64,000 bases of DNA, from NCBI GenBank assembly GCA_020629635.1, contig JAHDCX010000008.1:62001-126000 (forward strand), read 5' to 3'. This document shows positions 44,660 to 53,206 of the stretch, piece by piece. Within the stretch, counting starts at the first letter, position 1; each line of letters starts with the position of its first letter. Both the position numbers and the translations under genes were made by a program. The notes under the pieces were generated by a model. It was not told the origin of the DNA. It saw only the letters and a list, made by a program, of their open reading frames with translations, and searched no databases. This DNA is from Acidimicrobiales bacterium (GTDB lineage: Bacteria; Actinomycetota; Acidimicrobiia; Acidimicrobiales; SHLQ01).

Positions 44660-46776
44660 GCGCTCGCCCGTTCGCTCAACAGCCGGACGACTTCGGCGGC
44701 TGCATCAGGAACGTTCGTGCCCGGGCCGAAGATGCCGATCACACCAGCCTGGGTGAGCTCGTCGTAGTCCTTCGGCGGAATCACCCCGCCACACACCACG
44801 GCAATGTCCGCTCCGGCGGCATCGAGTGCGGCAATGAGTTGGGGAACGAGCGTCGTGTGGCCGGCCGCGTGGCTCGAGACCCCGACAACGTCGACGCCGT
44901 GGCGGGCGGCCTCGGCCGCCGCTTCCTCGGGCGTCTGAAAGAGTGGGCCGACGAACACGTCGATACCCATGTCGGCGAACGCGGTCGCAATCACCCGACC
45001 GCCGCGGTCGTGTCCGTCCTGGCCCATCTTGGCGACGAACATGCGTGGCGAACGGCCGTGGTCGGCGCGGAACGCCTCAACCGCGGCGATCACTGCGTCG
45101 AAGTCGGGGTGGCCTTCGTATGCCTTCGCGTACACGCCGGAAAGCAGTTGCGTCTGGGCCCGGTGTCGTTCGAAGACGGCCTCCATCGCATCGGACATCT
45201 CGCCGACGGTCGCCCGTGCCCGGGCGGCCTCCACGCACGCCGCAAGCAGGTTGCCCGATCCCATCGCCGTGGACGTGATGGCTTCGAGCGCCGCCTCGGT
45301 GGCGCCCGCGTCACGGCTCGACCGGATCTCCTCGAGTCGGCGGACCTGTTGTTGGCGGACCTCGGCGTTGTCGATGTCGAGCACCTCGACACCTTCGGAC
45401 GAGTCGACGGTGTACTTGTTGACCCCGACGATCGTGTCGACGCCCTGATCCACACGGACCTGGCGAAGGGCAGCGGCTTCTTCGATGCGAAGCTTGGGGA
45501 TGCCCTGGTCGATCGCCTTGGTCATCCCGCCGAGCGCTTCGACCTCGGCGATGATCTCCCGGGCCCGGTCGGCAAGGGCAGCCGTGAGTGACTCGACGTA
45601 GTAGCTGCCCGCGAGCGGGTCGACGGTTCGGGCCACGCCCGTTTCCTCGGCAAGGATGAGTTGCGTGTTGCGGGCGATCCGGGCGGAGAACTCGGTCGGG
45701 AGTCCGAGCGCCTCGTCGAAGCTGTTCGTGTGCAGGCTCTGCGTACCGCCGAGCACGGCGGCCATCGCCTCGAACGCGGTTCGCACCACGTTGTTGTGCG
45801 GGTCCTGCTCGGTGAGCGAGACGCCCGAGGTCTGACAGTGCGTGCGCAGCATCGACGACTTCGGGTTCTTCGGCTCGAACTGCGCCATGAGCTCGGCCCA
45901 CAACAACCGTGCGGCGCGGAGCTTGGCGATCTCCATGAAGAAGTCCATGCCGATGTTGAAGAAGAAGCTCAGACGTGGAGCGAATGCATCGACGTCGAGG
46001 CCCTTCGACAGGGCCGCACGGACGTATTCGAGGCCGTCGGCCAGGGTGTAGGCGAGCTCGAGGTCGCACGTCGCGCCCGCCTCCTGGATGTGGTAGCCGC
46101 TGATCGAGATCGAGTTGAACCGCGGCATGTGTTGGCTCGTGTACTCGATGATGTCCGCCACGATCCGCATGCTCGGCTCGGGCGGGTAGATGTAGGTGTT
46201 GCGGACCATGAACTCCTTGAGGATGTCGTTCTGGATGGTCCCCGACAGCTGGGTCTGGTCGACGCCCTGCTCCTCGGCCGCCACGATGTAGCAGGCCATG
46301 ATCGGCAGTACGGCGCCGTTCATCGTCATCGACACGCTCATTTGATCGAGCGGGATGCCGTCGAACAGGATCGACATGTCCTCGACCGAGTCGATGGCCA
46401 CTCCGGCTTTGCCGACGTCGCCGACGACCCGTGGATGGTCGGAGTCGTAGCCCCGGTGGGTGGCGAGATCGAACGCCACCGACAAGCCCATCTGGCCGGC
46501 GGCGAGGTTTGCCCGGTAGAAGGCGTTCGACTCTTCGGCCGTGGAGAAACCGGCGTATTGACGGATCGTCCACGGCCGGTTGGTGTACATCGTGGCCCGC
46601 GGTCCGCGGACGAAGGGGGCGTGTCCCGGAACGGAACCAAGGTGGTCGATGCCGTCGAGATCATCGGCGGTGTAGAGCGGCTTGACGTCGATGCCTTCAG
46701 GGGTCGTGATCGTCAGATCGTCGAGGTCTTTGCCCCGAAGCTCCGACCGGGCAGTGTCCTCCCACTGCTGTCTCAT
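44656..46776 (-). CDS. mutB: Methylmalonyl-CoA mutase, large subunit type
   Basis: The 706-residue protein interconverts methylmalonyl-CoA and succinyl-CoA with adenosylcobalamin. The CoA/TIM-barrel part contains [24 protein letters not shown] with active-site Tyr, [12 protein letters not shown] and [10 protein letters not shown] with active-site His. The B12 domain starts near residue 575 and has the DxHxxG motif in GQDGHDRGG. It contains both domains, as in the alpha/large subunit; no small subunit gene (mutA) or meaB is visible nearby. It is followed by the epimerase-like gene and preceded by the thioesterase gene on the same strand. Confidence 0.94.
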   Translation of the reverse strand: MRQQWEDTARSELRGKDLDDLTITTPEGIDVKPLYTADDLDGIDHLGSVPGHAPFVRGPRATMYTNRPWTIRQYAGFSTAEESNAFYRANLAAGQMGLSVAFDLATHRGYDSDHPRVVGDVGKAGVAIDSVEDMSILFDGIPLDQMSVSMTMNGAVLPIMACYIVAAEEQGVDQTQLSGTIQNDILKEFMVRNTYIYPPEPSMRIVADIIEYTSQHMPRFNSISISGYHIQEAGATCDLELAYTLADGLEYVRAALSKGLDVDAFAPRLSFFFNIGMDFFMEIAKLRAARLLWAELMAQFEPKNPKSSMLRTHCQTSGVSLTEQDPHNNVVRTAFEAMAAVLGGTQSLHTNSFDEALGLPTEFSARIARNTQLILAEETGVARTVDPLAGSYYVESLTAALADRAREIIAEVEALGGMTKAIDQGIPKLRIEEAAALRQVRVDQGVDTIVGVNKYTVDSSEGVEVLDIDNAEVRQQQVRRLEEIRSSRDAGATEAALEAITSTAMGSGNLLAACVEAARARATVGEMSDAMEAVFERHRAQTQLLSGVYAKAYEGHPDFDAVIAAVEAFRADHGRSPRMFVAKMGQDGHDRGGRVIATAFADMGIDVFVGPLFQTPEEAAAEAARHGVDVVGVSSHAAGHTTLVPQLIAALDAAGADIAVVCGGVIPPKDYDELTQAGVIGIFGPGTNVPDAAAEVVRLLSERASA

Positions 46777-46795
46777 TGCTCGCTCCGCTCGAGTG

Positions 46796-47665
46796 TCATC
46801 GCGTGCTCCGTTCGGGGTCGATGGGCCGCATCAGACCCTCTTGCGCGGCCGAGGCGACCAGCGTCCCGTCTTCGGAGAACACGTGGCCGATGTTGAAGCC
46901 TCGCGCACCTGATGCCGACGGCGAATGCATCGAGTACAGCATCCACTCGTCTGCACGGACCGGACGATGGAACCACATTGCGTGGTCGAGGCTTGCGGCC
47001 ATGATCTGGTCGAACGACGACGCATGGGCCCGAACCGCGGTGCCGAGAAGGGCGAAGTCGCTCATGTAGGTGAGCAACTGGCGATGCATCGCCTGCCCGC
47101 CGTCGGGGAGCGTGCCATTGGCTCGGAACCACATCCGCCGAACCGGGTCGCCGGGCGTCCAGTCACTGGGCGAGACGAAGTGACGCACCTCGATCGGGAT
47201 CCCCTGGAGGTTCCAGTGGCGGGGGAGGAAGTCCCGCGAGGTGAGACCGAAGTCCTCAGGGGTGGGGGTGTCGGCGGGCCCGGGAACGTCGGGCATGTCC
47301 ATCTCGTGCTCGAAGCCCGATTCGTCCTTGTGGAACGAGGCCGACAGATTGAAGATCGCCTCGCCGTGCTGTCGGGCAACCACCCGACGGGTGGCGAAAC
47401 TTCGCCCATCACGAATGCGGTCGACGTCGAGGATGACCGGCACGGTCGGATCGCCGGGCCGTAGGAAGTAGGAGTGGAGCGAGTGGACCTCGATGTCGTC
47501 GATCGTGCGATAGGCAGCGGCGAGCGCCTGGCTCGCAACGAGTCCACCGAAGAGCCGGAACGCTTCCCAATACGGTGGGTGCCCGCGGTACAGGTTGCGA
47601 TCGAGTTCCTCGAGATCGAGGCTTTCCAGGATGATGTCGAGGTCGGCCTGGTCCTGCGTGCTCAT
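46796..47665 (-). CDS. Acyl-CoA thioesterase II (TesB-like)
   Basis: The 289-residue double-hotdog protein hydrolyses acyl-CoA. It has [23 protein letters not shown] (first hotdog helix), [34 protein letters not shown], and the second hotdog with [20 protein letters not shown], ending [14 protein letters not shown] 47665 is preferred; an upstream frame to 47749 runs through a palindromic repeat. It stops 19 bp before the mutase start on the same strand and belongs to that acyl-CoA group. Confidence 0.9.
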   Translation of the reverse strand: MSTQDQADLDIILESLDLEELDRNLYRGHPPYWEAFRLFGGLVASQALAAAYRTIDDIEVHSLHSYFLRPGDPTVPVILDVDRIRDGRSFATRRVVARQHGEAIFNLSASFHKDESGFEHEMDMPDVPGPADTPTPEDFGLTSRDFLPRHWNLQGIPIEVRHFVSPSDWTPGDPVRRMWFRANGTLPDGGQAMHRQLLTYMSDFALLGTAVRAHASSFDQIMAASLDHAMWFHRPVRADEWMLYSMHSPSASGARGFNIGHVFSEDGTLVASAAQEGLMRPIDPERSTR

Positions 47666-47725
47666 TGCCCGCATCGTACCGCTGCGCACTCTCGTCAACC
47701 TTCGAGCATCGCCTCGACGGGATCT

Positions 47726-47756
47726 TGTCACGTTGGTGTCAGGCACCAACGTGACA
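47726..47756. repeat. Perfect 13-bp-arm palindrome
   Basis: TGTCACGTTGGTG (47726-47738) and CACCAACGTGACA (47744-47756) are perfectly complementary around TCAGG. It lies 11 bp after the stop of the DUF2889 gene and could terminate it. The GGTGTCAGGCACC core is of the kind seen in dispersed palindromes, but no second copy is visible here. Confidence 0.7.
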
Positions 47757-47767
47757 CGAACCGAGGT

Positions 47768-48427
47768 TCAGTGCTCCCAGTTGGCGGTGAGCTCGGGAGA
47801 GCCGAGCTCCCGATGACGCTTCTCGATCCAGACGGGGGCGCCCGTCGGTTCATCGGCCATCGTTGCTCGGGCGTGGTCGCCGTGCTCGTCCCACACGTGG
47901 CACGAGTTCAGCGTGAACGCCATCGAGAGCGCCTTCTCTTCCGCTGTCCATTCCTGCGCGCCCAGTGCCTGACCGTCGACGTGGGGGAGTTGGCGCATCG
48001 AATAGATCGACTGGATCGCCACGGGCGCCATGGCTTTGAGTAGGGCTCCGATGTGTGTGCATCCCGCTTGGCGCCCGAAGGTGGCGTTCACGAACCGGCT
48101 GAACCCGGCAGCGATCGACTGGCCGACGAGCTGTTGGTACGCGGTCGTGATGCCCGGGCACTCGTGATGAGGGTGCTCGGAGAAGCCCACATCGATGGCG
48201 GCGATCTCGAGCTCGGGGAATCGCAGGGTCAACGAGACGGTCATGTCGTGCACCGGCAACGCGGTGCTGTCGCCCTTGACGAAGAGACCGGCGGGTTTGG
48301 CGTCGATGATTCGCCCGTCGAGCCGGATGGTCGAGTCGTCCACGCGGAAAGACGCCACGTCGTAGGAGCGTGAGTGGATCAACACATCGCCCGAGTCGAG
48401 TGCGTCAGCGTCGTAACGTTGGGCCAT
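47768..48427 (-). CDS. DUF2889 domain-containing protein
   Basis: The 219-residue protein has the DUF2889 pattern: HSRSYDVASFRVDDSTIRLDGRIIDAKP, HDMTVSLTLRFPELEIAAIDV, and CPGITTAYQQLVGQSIAAGFSRFVNATFGRQAGCTH, with conserved Cys. The family function is not established. The start ATG 48425-48427 shares bases with the start of the divergent F420 gene, leaving no leader for either. Start codons further downstream (GTG within DVL) are possible. Confidence 0.85.
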   Translation of the reverse strand: MAQRYDADALDSGDVLIHSRSYDVASFRVDDSTIRLDGRIIDAKPAGLFVKGDSTALPVHDMTVSLTLRFPELEIAAIDVGFSEHPHHECPGITTAYQQLVGQSIAAGFSRFVNATFGRQAGCTHIGALLKAMAPVAIQSIYSMRQLPHVDGQALGAQEWTAEEKALSMAFTLNSCHVWDEHGDHARATMADEPTGAPVWIEKRHRELGSPELTANWEH

Positions 48428-48926
48428 GGTCAAGAAGATCCCACGAGACGATCGTCGTGCCCAATATCTGGCGTCAGATCGCGAGGTCGATGCGCGAGAT
48501 CTTGCGGCGTTCGTCGAGGGAAAGAACCGGTGGGTGCTCTCGACGACGCGGCGCGACGGGCGCCCGCAGATGAGTTTGGTGAGCGGCGGCATGTTGCCCG
48601 ACGGGCGACTGGCGATTGCGAGCTATCCGACGCGGGCCAAGGTGCACAACGCCAAGGCCAATCCCGACGTCTCCGTGCTCGTGATGGGGGACGAGTTCAA
48701 CGACGAATGGGTGCAGATCGACGGCACCGCCGAGGCGACCGATGTTCCCGAGGCCGTGGACGGGTTGGTCGAGTACTTTCGGGCGATCTCTGGCGAGCAC
48801 CCAGATTGGGACGAATACCGCCAGGCGATGATTGATCAGGGCAAGTCCGTGATCCTGATCACGCCGACACGGTGGGGCCCGATCAGCAAAGGCGGCTTTC
48901 CGCCCGAACTCTTCGAGCCGGTCTGA
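48426..48926 (+). CDS. PPOX class F420-dependent oxidoreductase
   Basis: The 166-residue split-barrel protein resembles the actinobacterial F420/FMN-binding group (Rv1155-like). It has FVEGKNRWVLSTTRRDGRPQMSLV, RLAIASYPTRAKVHNAKANPDVSVLV and DEWVQIDGTAEATD, and ends WGPISKGGFPPELF. It probably reduces an unknown substrate with F420H2. It starts inside the palindromic CCATGG from which the DUF2889 gene starts in the other direction. Confidence 0.88.
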   Translation: MVKKIPRDDRRAQYLASDREVDARDLAAFVEGKNRWVLSTTRRDGRPQMSLVSGGMLPDGRLAIASYPTRAKVHNAKANPDVSVLVMGDEFNDEWVQIDGTAEATDVPEAVDGLVEYFRAISGEHPDWDEYRQAMIDQGKSVILITPTRWGPISKGGFPPELFEPV

Positions 48927-48941
48927 GGCGGTCTTCGTGGC

Positions 48942-49658
48942 TCAGCGGCGCCGGCGGAGCAACGCCCGCAGAATCACCAACGCGAGCGCGACGCCGGCGA
49001 CGGGTGCGGCTCGCTTCCACACGGCGTTACCGGCGACGTCGAGAAGATCGATCGCATCGTCCTCGTCGCTCGGCGATTGGCTCGGCGTTGCCGTTGATGT
49101 CGTGGCGGTCGCAGGCGTGTCGGTGGCGGTCGACGCGGCTTGCGAGACGTCACTCATCGCGGCGGTTTCGGGAGCGTCTTGTGGGGCGATGGGCGGCGGC
49201 GTCAACTCCTGATCGGCGACCAGCTTGCCCGCGACACATTCGGCGAACTGCCCTAGCAGCTTCTCGCTGACGTCTTGCATCACCCCGCGACCGAACTGCG
49301 CGACCTTTCCGCTGACCTTGAGGTCCGTGTCGATGTCGACCTTCGTCTGGCCGCCGCCGACGTCGGTCATCTGTGCGGTGATCAGCGCCTGGGCGTTGCC
49401 TGCGCCACGGGTGTCTCGACCTTTGCCGTTGATCACGGCTCGATGCGTTGAGGCATCCTTTTCGACGAAGGTTGCCTGCCCCGTGTATTCCGCGGTGACC
49501 GGACCGACCTTCACCTTGACCCGGCCCTTGTGCGTGTCGCCGTCGGAGGACTCGAGCTTCGCCCCTGGAAGGCAGGGGGCGATGGTCGGGATGTCGGTCA
49601 GAACCTCCCACGCCCGCTCGATCGGTGCATCAACGGTGAACGAGTTCTCGATCTTCAT
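48942..49658 (-). CDS. CoxG-like SRPBCC family protein with C-terminal membrane anchor
   Basis: The 238-residue protein has a START-like SRPBCC domain typical of CoxG (FTVDAPIERAWEVLTDIPTIAPCLPGAKLES, GRVKVKVGPVTAEYTGQATF). A Thr/Ala-rich linker and a C-terminal membrane helix (APVAGVALALVILRALL) with an RRRR tail follow. CoxG proteins anchor or mature aerobic CO-dehydrogenase-type molybdenum enzymes at the membrane, so it may serve the enzyme at 40308-42566. The integrated element starts 42 bp upstream of its start. Confidence 0.9.
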   Translation of the reverse strand: MKIENSFTVDAPIERAWEVLTDIPTIAPCLPGAKLESSDGDTHKGRVKVKVGPVTAEYTGQATFVEKDASTHRAVINGKGRDTRGAGNAQALITAQMTDVGGGQTKVDIDTDLKVSGKVAQFGRGVMQDVSEKLLGQFAECVAGKLVADQELTPPPIAPQDAPETAAMSDVSQAASTATDTPATATTSTATPSQSPSDEDDAIDLLDVAGNAVWKRAAPVAGVALALVILRALLRRRR

Positions 49659-49699
49659 GTCCCCAGTATCGCATCAGACTGCCCCGCGGTAGCGAGCTG

Positions 49700-49720
49700 C
49701 TACCAGTACTCCTCGAAGTG
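49700..49720. repeat. attL, left copy of the 21-bp attachment core
   Basis: Identical over 21 bases to 55476-55496; it begins CTACCAGTACTCCTCGAAG. Flanking bases differ at both sides, so the identity is confined to the core. Confidence 0.9.
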
Positions 49721-49765
49721 TGGGACTGCGGCGAGAACCGTTGAGATGTCAACAAAGGCAAGGCA

Positions 49766-50857
49766 TCAGCTGGCGTTCGCTACACGAGGGCTACACACAA
49801 GATCGTCGTAAGCGTTCGAAATCGCCACCCGAGTGGACTCATCTGACGACTTCCAGAGATGTCCGTAGACGTCCAAAGTGAGCATCGCCGACTTGTGGCC
49901 AAGTCGCTTCTGGACGACCTTCACTGACTCGCCAGCCTCGATCAGCACTGATGCGTACGCATGACGGCATCCGTGCGGTGTTGCATCGACACCAGCTCTT
50001 TCGGCCGCCGAGCGCCACGCTGCGCCGAACTGGTGCCGGGCCACCAACTCGCCTCTGGTGTTGGTGAAGATGACGCTGTCGGGGCCGAGCCCGTATTCGT
50101 CGACGTGTGCATCGAACTCGACCACCAGCCACTCGGGGATCGGCACAATGCGGTTGCCCGACTCCGTCTTGGGTGGCCCGAACTCAGGCTTTCCCGCAAT
50201 CGTCACGAGTTGGCGGTCGACCTTGACGGCAGGTGCAACGCGGTCAACGGCGTCGATAGTCAGCCCACAGGCCTCGGCCGGCCGTAGGCCGGTGGCTGCC
50301 ATCGTCAGCACGATGGGGCGGTACCTCGGAGTTATCTCGTTGGCCACCGCGATGATCTCGTCCGGCGTCGGCGGGTTCACCTCCTTCGAGCTGGCAGCCC
50401 TGGGCTTCCACCCCTTGCGCGGAGCCGTGGCGAGAATCTCGTCGTCGACCGCCGCATTGAACACGGCGGCCACGTAGCGGCACGTGACGTTGATCGTCGA
50501 GGGTGCCAGGCGCCCCTCGAGACTCTTTGCCCAAGCCTGAAGGTCGGTCTTGCGAATCGACTTCAGGGGGCGATCTCCGAGAACTGGGTACACGTGCAGA
50601 CGCAGCGACCGTTCGACGTTGTCTTCAGTGAGTGGACGATGGTCTTGGGCTTTCCGCCACCTCTCGGCGTACTCGGCGAATGTAATCAGCCCTGCGGACG
50701 GGTCGATGTAGGTGCCCTCGAGCAAACGGGCGTCGAGTTGGGTCTGGTATTGCTTGGCGAGCGCTTGTTTCGGGAAGGTCTTTGTCCGCTGACGGCCGTC
50801 GGGGTCACGCCATCGCACCCACCACTTGCCGGAAGGGGAGCGGCTGATCGAACTCAC
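49766..50857 (-). CDS. Tyrosine recombinase/integrase of the element
   Basis: The 363-residue protein integrates and excises the element. An N-terminal arm-binding domain (SISRSPSGKWWVRWRDPDG) is followed by the core-binding domain (LTEDNVERSLRLHVYPVLGDRPLKSI) and the catalytic domain with Arg in ATGLRPAEACGL, the box CRHAYASVLI, His in RLGHKSAM and Tyr in LDVYGHL. GTG 50857 forms a GTGA overlap with the stop of the upstream gene; longer frames read through that gene. The stop lies 45 bp from attL, the usual position of an integrase. Confidence 0.92.
   Translation of the reverse strand: MSSISRSPSGKWWVRWRDPDGRQRTKTFPKQALAKQYQTQLDARLLEGTYIDPSAGLITFAEYAERWRKAQDHRPLTEDNVERSLRLHVYPVLGDRPLKSIRKTDLQAWAKSLEGRLAPSTINVTCRYVAAVFNAAVDDEILATAPRKGWKPRAASSKEVNPPTPDEIIAVANEITPRYRPIVLTMAATGLRPAEACGLTIDAVDRVAPAVKVDRQLVTIAGKPEFGPPKTESGNRIVPIPEWLVVEFDAHVDEYGLGPDSVIFTNTRGELVARHQFGAAWRSAAERAGVDATPHGCRHAYASVLIEAGESVKVVQKRLGHKSAMLTLDVYGHLWKSSDESTRVAISNAYDDLVCSPRVANAS
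49779..49796 (+). other. Paired GCTACAC motifs near attL (candidate integrase arm sites)
   Basis: GCTACAC occurs at 49779-49785 and 49790-49796, in the same direction, 11 bp apart (one DNA helical turn). The same pair with the same 11-bp spacing occurs at 55336-55353 near the right end. This fits arm-type sites read by a tyrosine integrase. The left pair overlaps the last codons of the integrase gene. Confidence 0.5.
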
Positions 50858-51690
50858 GGCCGACGATGTGCGGCGAGCTCGTCGAGCGTTCGCTGTGTCA
50901 GCTTGCCGCCACCAAGACCCCACCTGCGATCCGAGATGAACTCCTTCTTCGCAAGGCTGTTGCCGATCTGGTGCCACCACGTAGACGGATAGCCAGTGTA
51001 GGAGAACTCGTTTGCCAACCACTTCACGGGCGCCGCCGGGTCTTGCTCGGCGGCGTAGATGAAGAGGTTCGCCAGCTCGGCGAACTCTCTGATGTTCCGC
51101 CCCCCAAGACCCCGTTTCGTCGGTGTGGTCCGCGGAGTCGGCAGCCGGTACCAGCCCCGAAGAATGTCTACCTCCGCCACACACTGCGAGGCAGCGACGA
51201 CCAACTTCTCGGCGTCGGCGATGTTCGACCTCGACAGCGCCTTCAGCGCTGCGCTACTGGGTGCGGACGTCGGCTTGATACCTACCGAGCTATGTGCGAG
51301 CGCCATCTCCTCGGGCCCGTCCTCTGTCTCGTAGACAGCGTCCGAAGGGTCGAGAGCGATCCACTCGTTATTCCACTTGGCTCGATCGATCCGCTCATGG
51401 TGTACGGGCCACTGCCCATGAGGCTGAATCACGGCGTTGACAAACGTTGCGGACTTGAGGTGGTCCCGGTCCGGATGATGCCCGTCGAAGCTCTGCACCT
51501 CTGCGACAACTTGCCAGTCGTCAATTGGTCGAGACATCACGTAGTGGGACCGCTGCCGCGGCCAGTCGTAGCGTTCGCCGGGGTCATATGCGAGCCAAAC
51601 GTTCGACCAGATCGGATGGTCGTTCGTTGTGAGCGGATGGACGTCGAGGTCGTCCAGGTCACCGAGGAACAGCGAGTACTCGAATTGCAT
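50854..51690 (-). CDS. Hypothetical protein coupled to the integrase
   Basis: The 278-residue soluble protein is not recognised. The N-terminal part is aromatic and His rich (YSLFLGDLDDLDVHPLTTNDHPIW, HHERIDRAKWNNEW). The C-terminal part (FAELANLFIYAAEQDPAAPVKWLANEF then GYPSTWWHQIGNSLAKKEFI and RWGLGGGKLTQRTLDEL) reads like a winged-helix unit with a basic wing, so DNA binding is possible. Its stop overlaps the integrase start, so the two are translated together. The gene and the divergent excisionase gene share an AT-rich gap of about 110 bp (51691-51804) that probably holds both promoters. Confidence 0.65.
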   Translation of the reverse strand: MQFEYSLFLGDLDDLDVHPLTTNDHPIWSNVWLAYDPGERYDWPRQRSHYVMSRPIDDWQVVAEVQSFDGHHPDRDHLKSATFVNAVIQPHGQWPVHHERIDRAKWNNEWIALDPSDAVYETEDGPEEMALAHSSVGIKPTSAPSSAALKALSRSNIADAEKLVVAASQCVAEVDILRGWYRLPTPRTTPTKRGLGGRNIREFAELANLFIYAAEQDPAAPVKWLANEFSYTGYPSTWWHQIGNSLAKKEFISDRRWGLGGGKLTQRTLDELAAHRRP

Positions 51691-51804
51691 TGCGAAATCT
51701 TAGATGCTTCCAGAGCACAAACTCATATCTATCGACTCTCAATCCCGAAAGAACCCTTCCCTTCGACGTGGTGGGCTTAATCGCACGTGGATAGCTTGCA
51801 GGGA

Positions 51805-52014
51805 ATGAGCAGCAAAACAACTGACCTCCCAACGTTCATGTCGTCGTCCGAGCTGGCAGAGCTTTGCAATGTGAGCCTTGGCACCGTGCACGGCTGGCGG
51901 CACAGGAACATTGGCCCGCCCGGATACAAGATTGGCGGTGCCCTGCGGTACAGGTACGACGAGGTGATGGATTACCTCGACACATGTCGGCTGGATATGG
52001 GCGCCGCATCATGA
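51805..52014 (+). CDS. Excisionase / MerR-like helix-turn-helix protein
   Basis: The 69-residue protein has the small winged HTH of the excisionase family: SSSELAELCNVSLGTVHGWRHRN (helix-turn-helix), then PGYKIGGALRYRYDEVMDYL (wing and last helix). It should control the direction of recombination. ATG 51805 was chosen; GTG at 51787 would add six residues. The TGA overlaps the ATG of the next gene. Confidence 0.87.
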   Translation: MSSKTTDLPTFMSSSELAELCNVSLGTVHGWRHRNIGPPGYKIGGALRYRYDEVMDYLDTCRLDMGAAS

Positions 52015-52598
52015 CCGCACCCAGCGACGCCGCCTTAGCCAAGTGGGCGAGCAGTACGCCGGTCTCGTTCCTGTCGCTCGTCTCGCTCGCCGTGACGGCG
52101 ACAACCGGCGATGACGGCAGGATCGCCCTTGATTTCCCGCACCACTCGCAAACGGGCGGCAATGCGGGCACCTCGACGTGGACGCCGACATCGGATCGGT
52201 GGACGAACCCGTGGCCTCGCCCCGTCTTCGGGGCTAACCGGCTGGATCCGGTCATGTTCCCGACACCGCACGTCTTCGTGGTCGGGTCCCCGATCGATGC
52301 CGGGGTGATCGTCGAGGCGTTCGACCTTGCCACACCCGTTGTAGCGGTTGACCTCGCTGCGAACGTCATCGACCCTGCGGTTGGTGAACTCGGTGCAAGC
52401 GGGCGCCCATGCACGATCGTCACGGGGTCCAGCGACGTTGTCGGGCCTGAGCTGGCCGAGACCCTGCCGAGTGCCGCTCACGTCGCCCTACCGGCGCCTC
52501 ACAGCTCGTTGTGGGCTGCCGCCGAGGTGCTGGGCGCCAACGCCTTGCCGGAGCTGTTGCGCGCGCTGAGGGCGCCTCTGGGGGCGGTGGCGGCGTAG
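52011..52598 (+). CDS. Hypothetical protein, possible degenerate Toprim-like fold
   Basis: The 195-residue protein is coupled to the excisionase gene by an ATGA overlap. After an 80-residue unclear N-terminus it alternates strands and helices: VFVVGSPIDAGVIVEAFDL, VVAVDLAANVID, CTIVTGSSDVVGPELAETL, AAHVALPAPHSSLWAAAEVLGANALPELL. This follows the Toprim order (Glu-Gly-x-x-Asp-Ala, then Asp-x-Asp-x-x-Gly), but the acidic residues are partly missing (GSPIDA, SSDVVG). It may be a decayed or specialised replication/primase-like protein of the element. The family call is inference. Confidence 0.6.
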   Translation: MTAPSDAALAKWASSTPVSFLSLVSLAVTATTGDDGRIALDFPHHSQTGGNAGTSTWTPTSDRWTNPWPRPVFGANRLDPVMFPTPHVFVVGSPIDAGVIVEAFDLATPVVAVDLAANVIDPAVGELGASGRPCTIVTGSSDVVGPELAETLPSAAHVALPAPHSSLWAAAEVLGANALPELLRALRAPLGAVAA

Positions 52599-52845
52599 GG
52601 CGCGGGCATTAAGGCGCTGACGGTCTTCGGCCGGGTTCGACCCCCGGCGGTCTCGCCACCGACCTCGCCGACCGAAAGGCAGCGGTGCTCGAGATCGAGG
52701 CCACTGGACATTGGGCCGTGGGTCACCGGTTGTCGCCGCCTACATCGATGAGGCCGACGCATGGAGCGCTACCGGACGACTCGACGAGGAGGAGTGTGCG
52801 TGGTTGCCGCCACGGGCTAGACGACCGAGGCAAGCCTCCAAGTCG
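52599..52845. other. Intergenic stretch without a supported gene
   Basis: These 247 bp in the element hold a GC-rich patch with a T-arm-like sequence (GGGTTCGACCCCC, about 52635-52647) but no full tRNA fold, and no coding frame with family features. Confidence 0.4.
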
Positions 52846-53121
52846 TTAAGCCTCGTCTCGCAGCATTTTCCACACGAGGTGACCGGCAAGACTAACCACC
52901 GCTGAGAGAAGAACAACGATGGTGATGGCCAGCACAAGGCTTCCACCTCTCAACGCGACGGCAGCGAGCACCGAGGCGAAGCCGACGAGAACTGCGATGA
53001 GAGCCGGGACTGCGCCATCAAAAACGTGACGCAGATGTGTAAAGCGCTCAAATCGATCTCTCACCTCCTTCCCATCGACGCCGTCATCGCTTGCATTTAG
53101 GGGTACCTGTGATGCGGTCAT
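52846..53121 (-). CDS. Small membrane protein, two helices, unknown
   Basis: The 91-residue protein has a charged N-terminal third (DGKEVRDRFERFTHLRHVF) and two hydrophobic segments (VPALIAVLVGFASVLAAVAL and LVLAITIVVLLSAVVSLAGHLVW), so it is a hairpin membrane protein. No family is recognised. It follows the other membrane protein gene of the element on the same strand after 85 bp, so the two may act together. No strong RBS is seen before ATG 53121. Confidence 0.55.
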   Translation of the reverse strand: MTASQVPLNASDDGVDGKEVRDRFERFTHLRHVFDGAVPALIAVLVGFASVLAAVALRGGSLVLAITIVVLLSAVVSLAGHLVWKMLRDEA

Positions 53122-53206
53122 GGGAAACTGAGCCTACTTGTTGGGCCGCAGTGTGGCGGCGACTGACTTGCGAATGGGAGTGCATAGTGCGGGAGACGGC
53201 TGAAAC

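Noticed and set aside
52582-52665. tRNA-like sequence with GGTGGCG...CGCCACC ends and a GGTTCGACCC T-loop
   Set aside because: The T arm is separated from the acceptor strand by six extra bases and no D or anticodon arm can be drawn. It may be a remnant, but not a tRNA gene.
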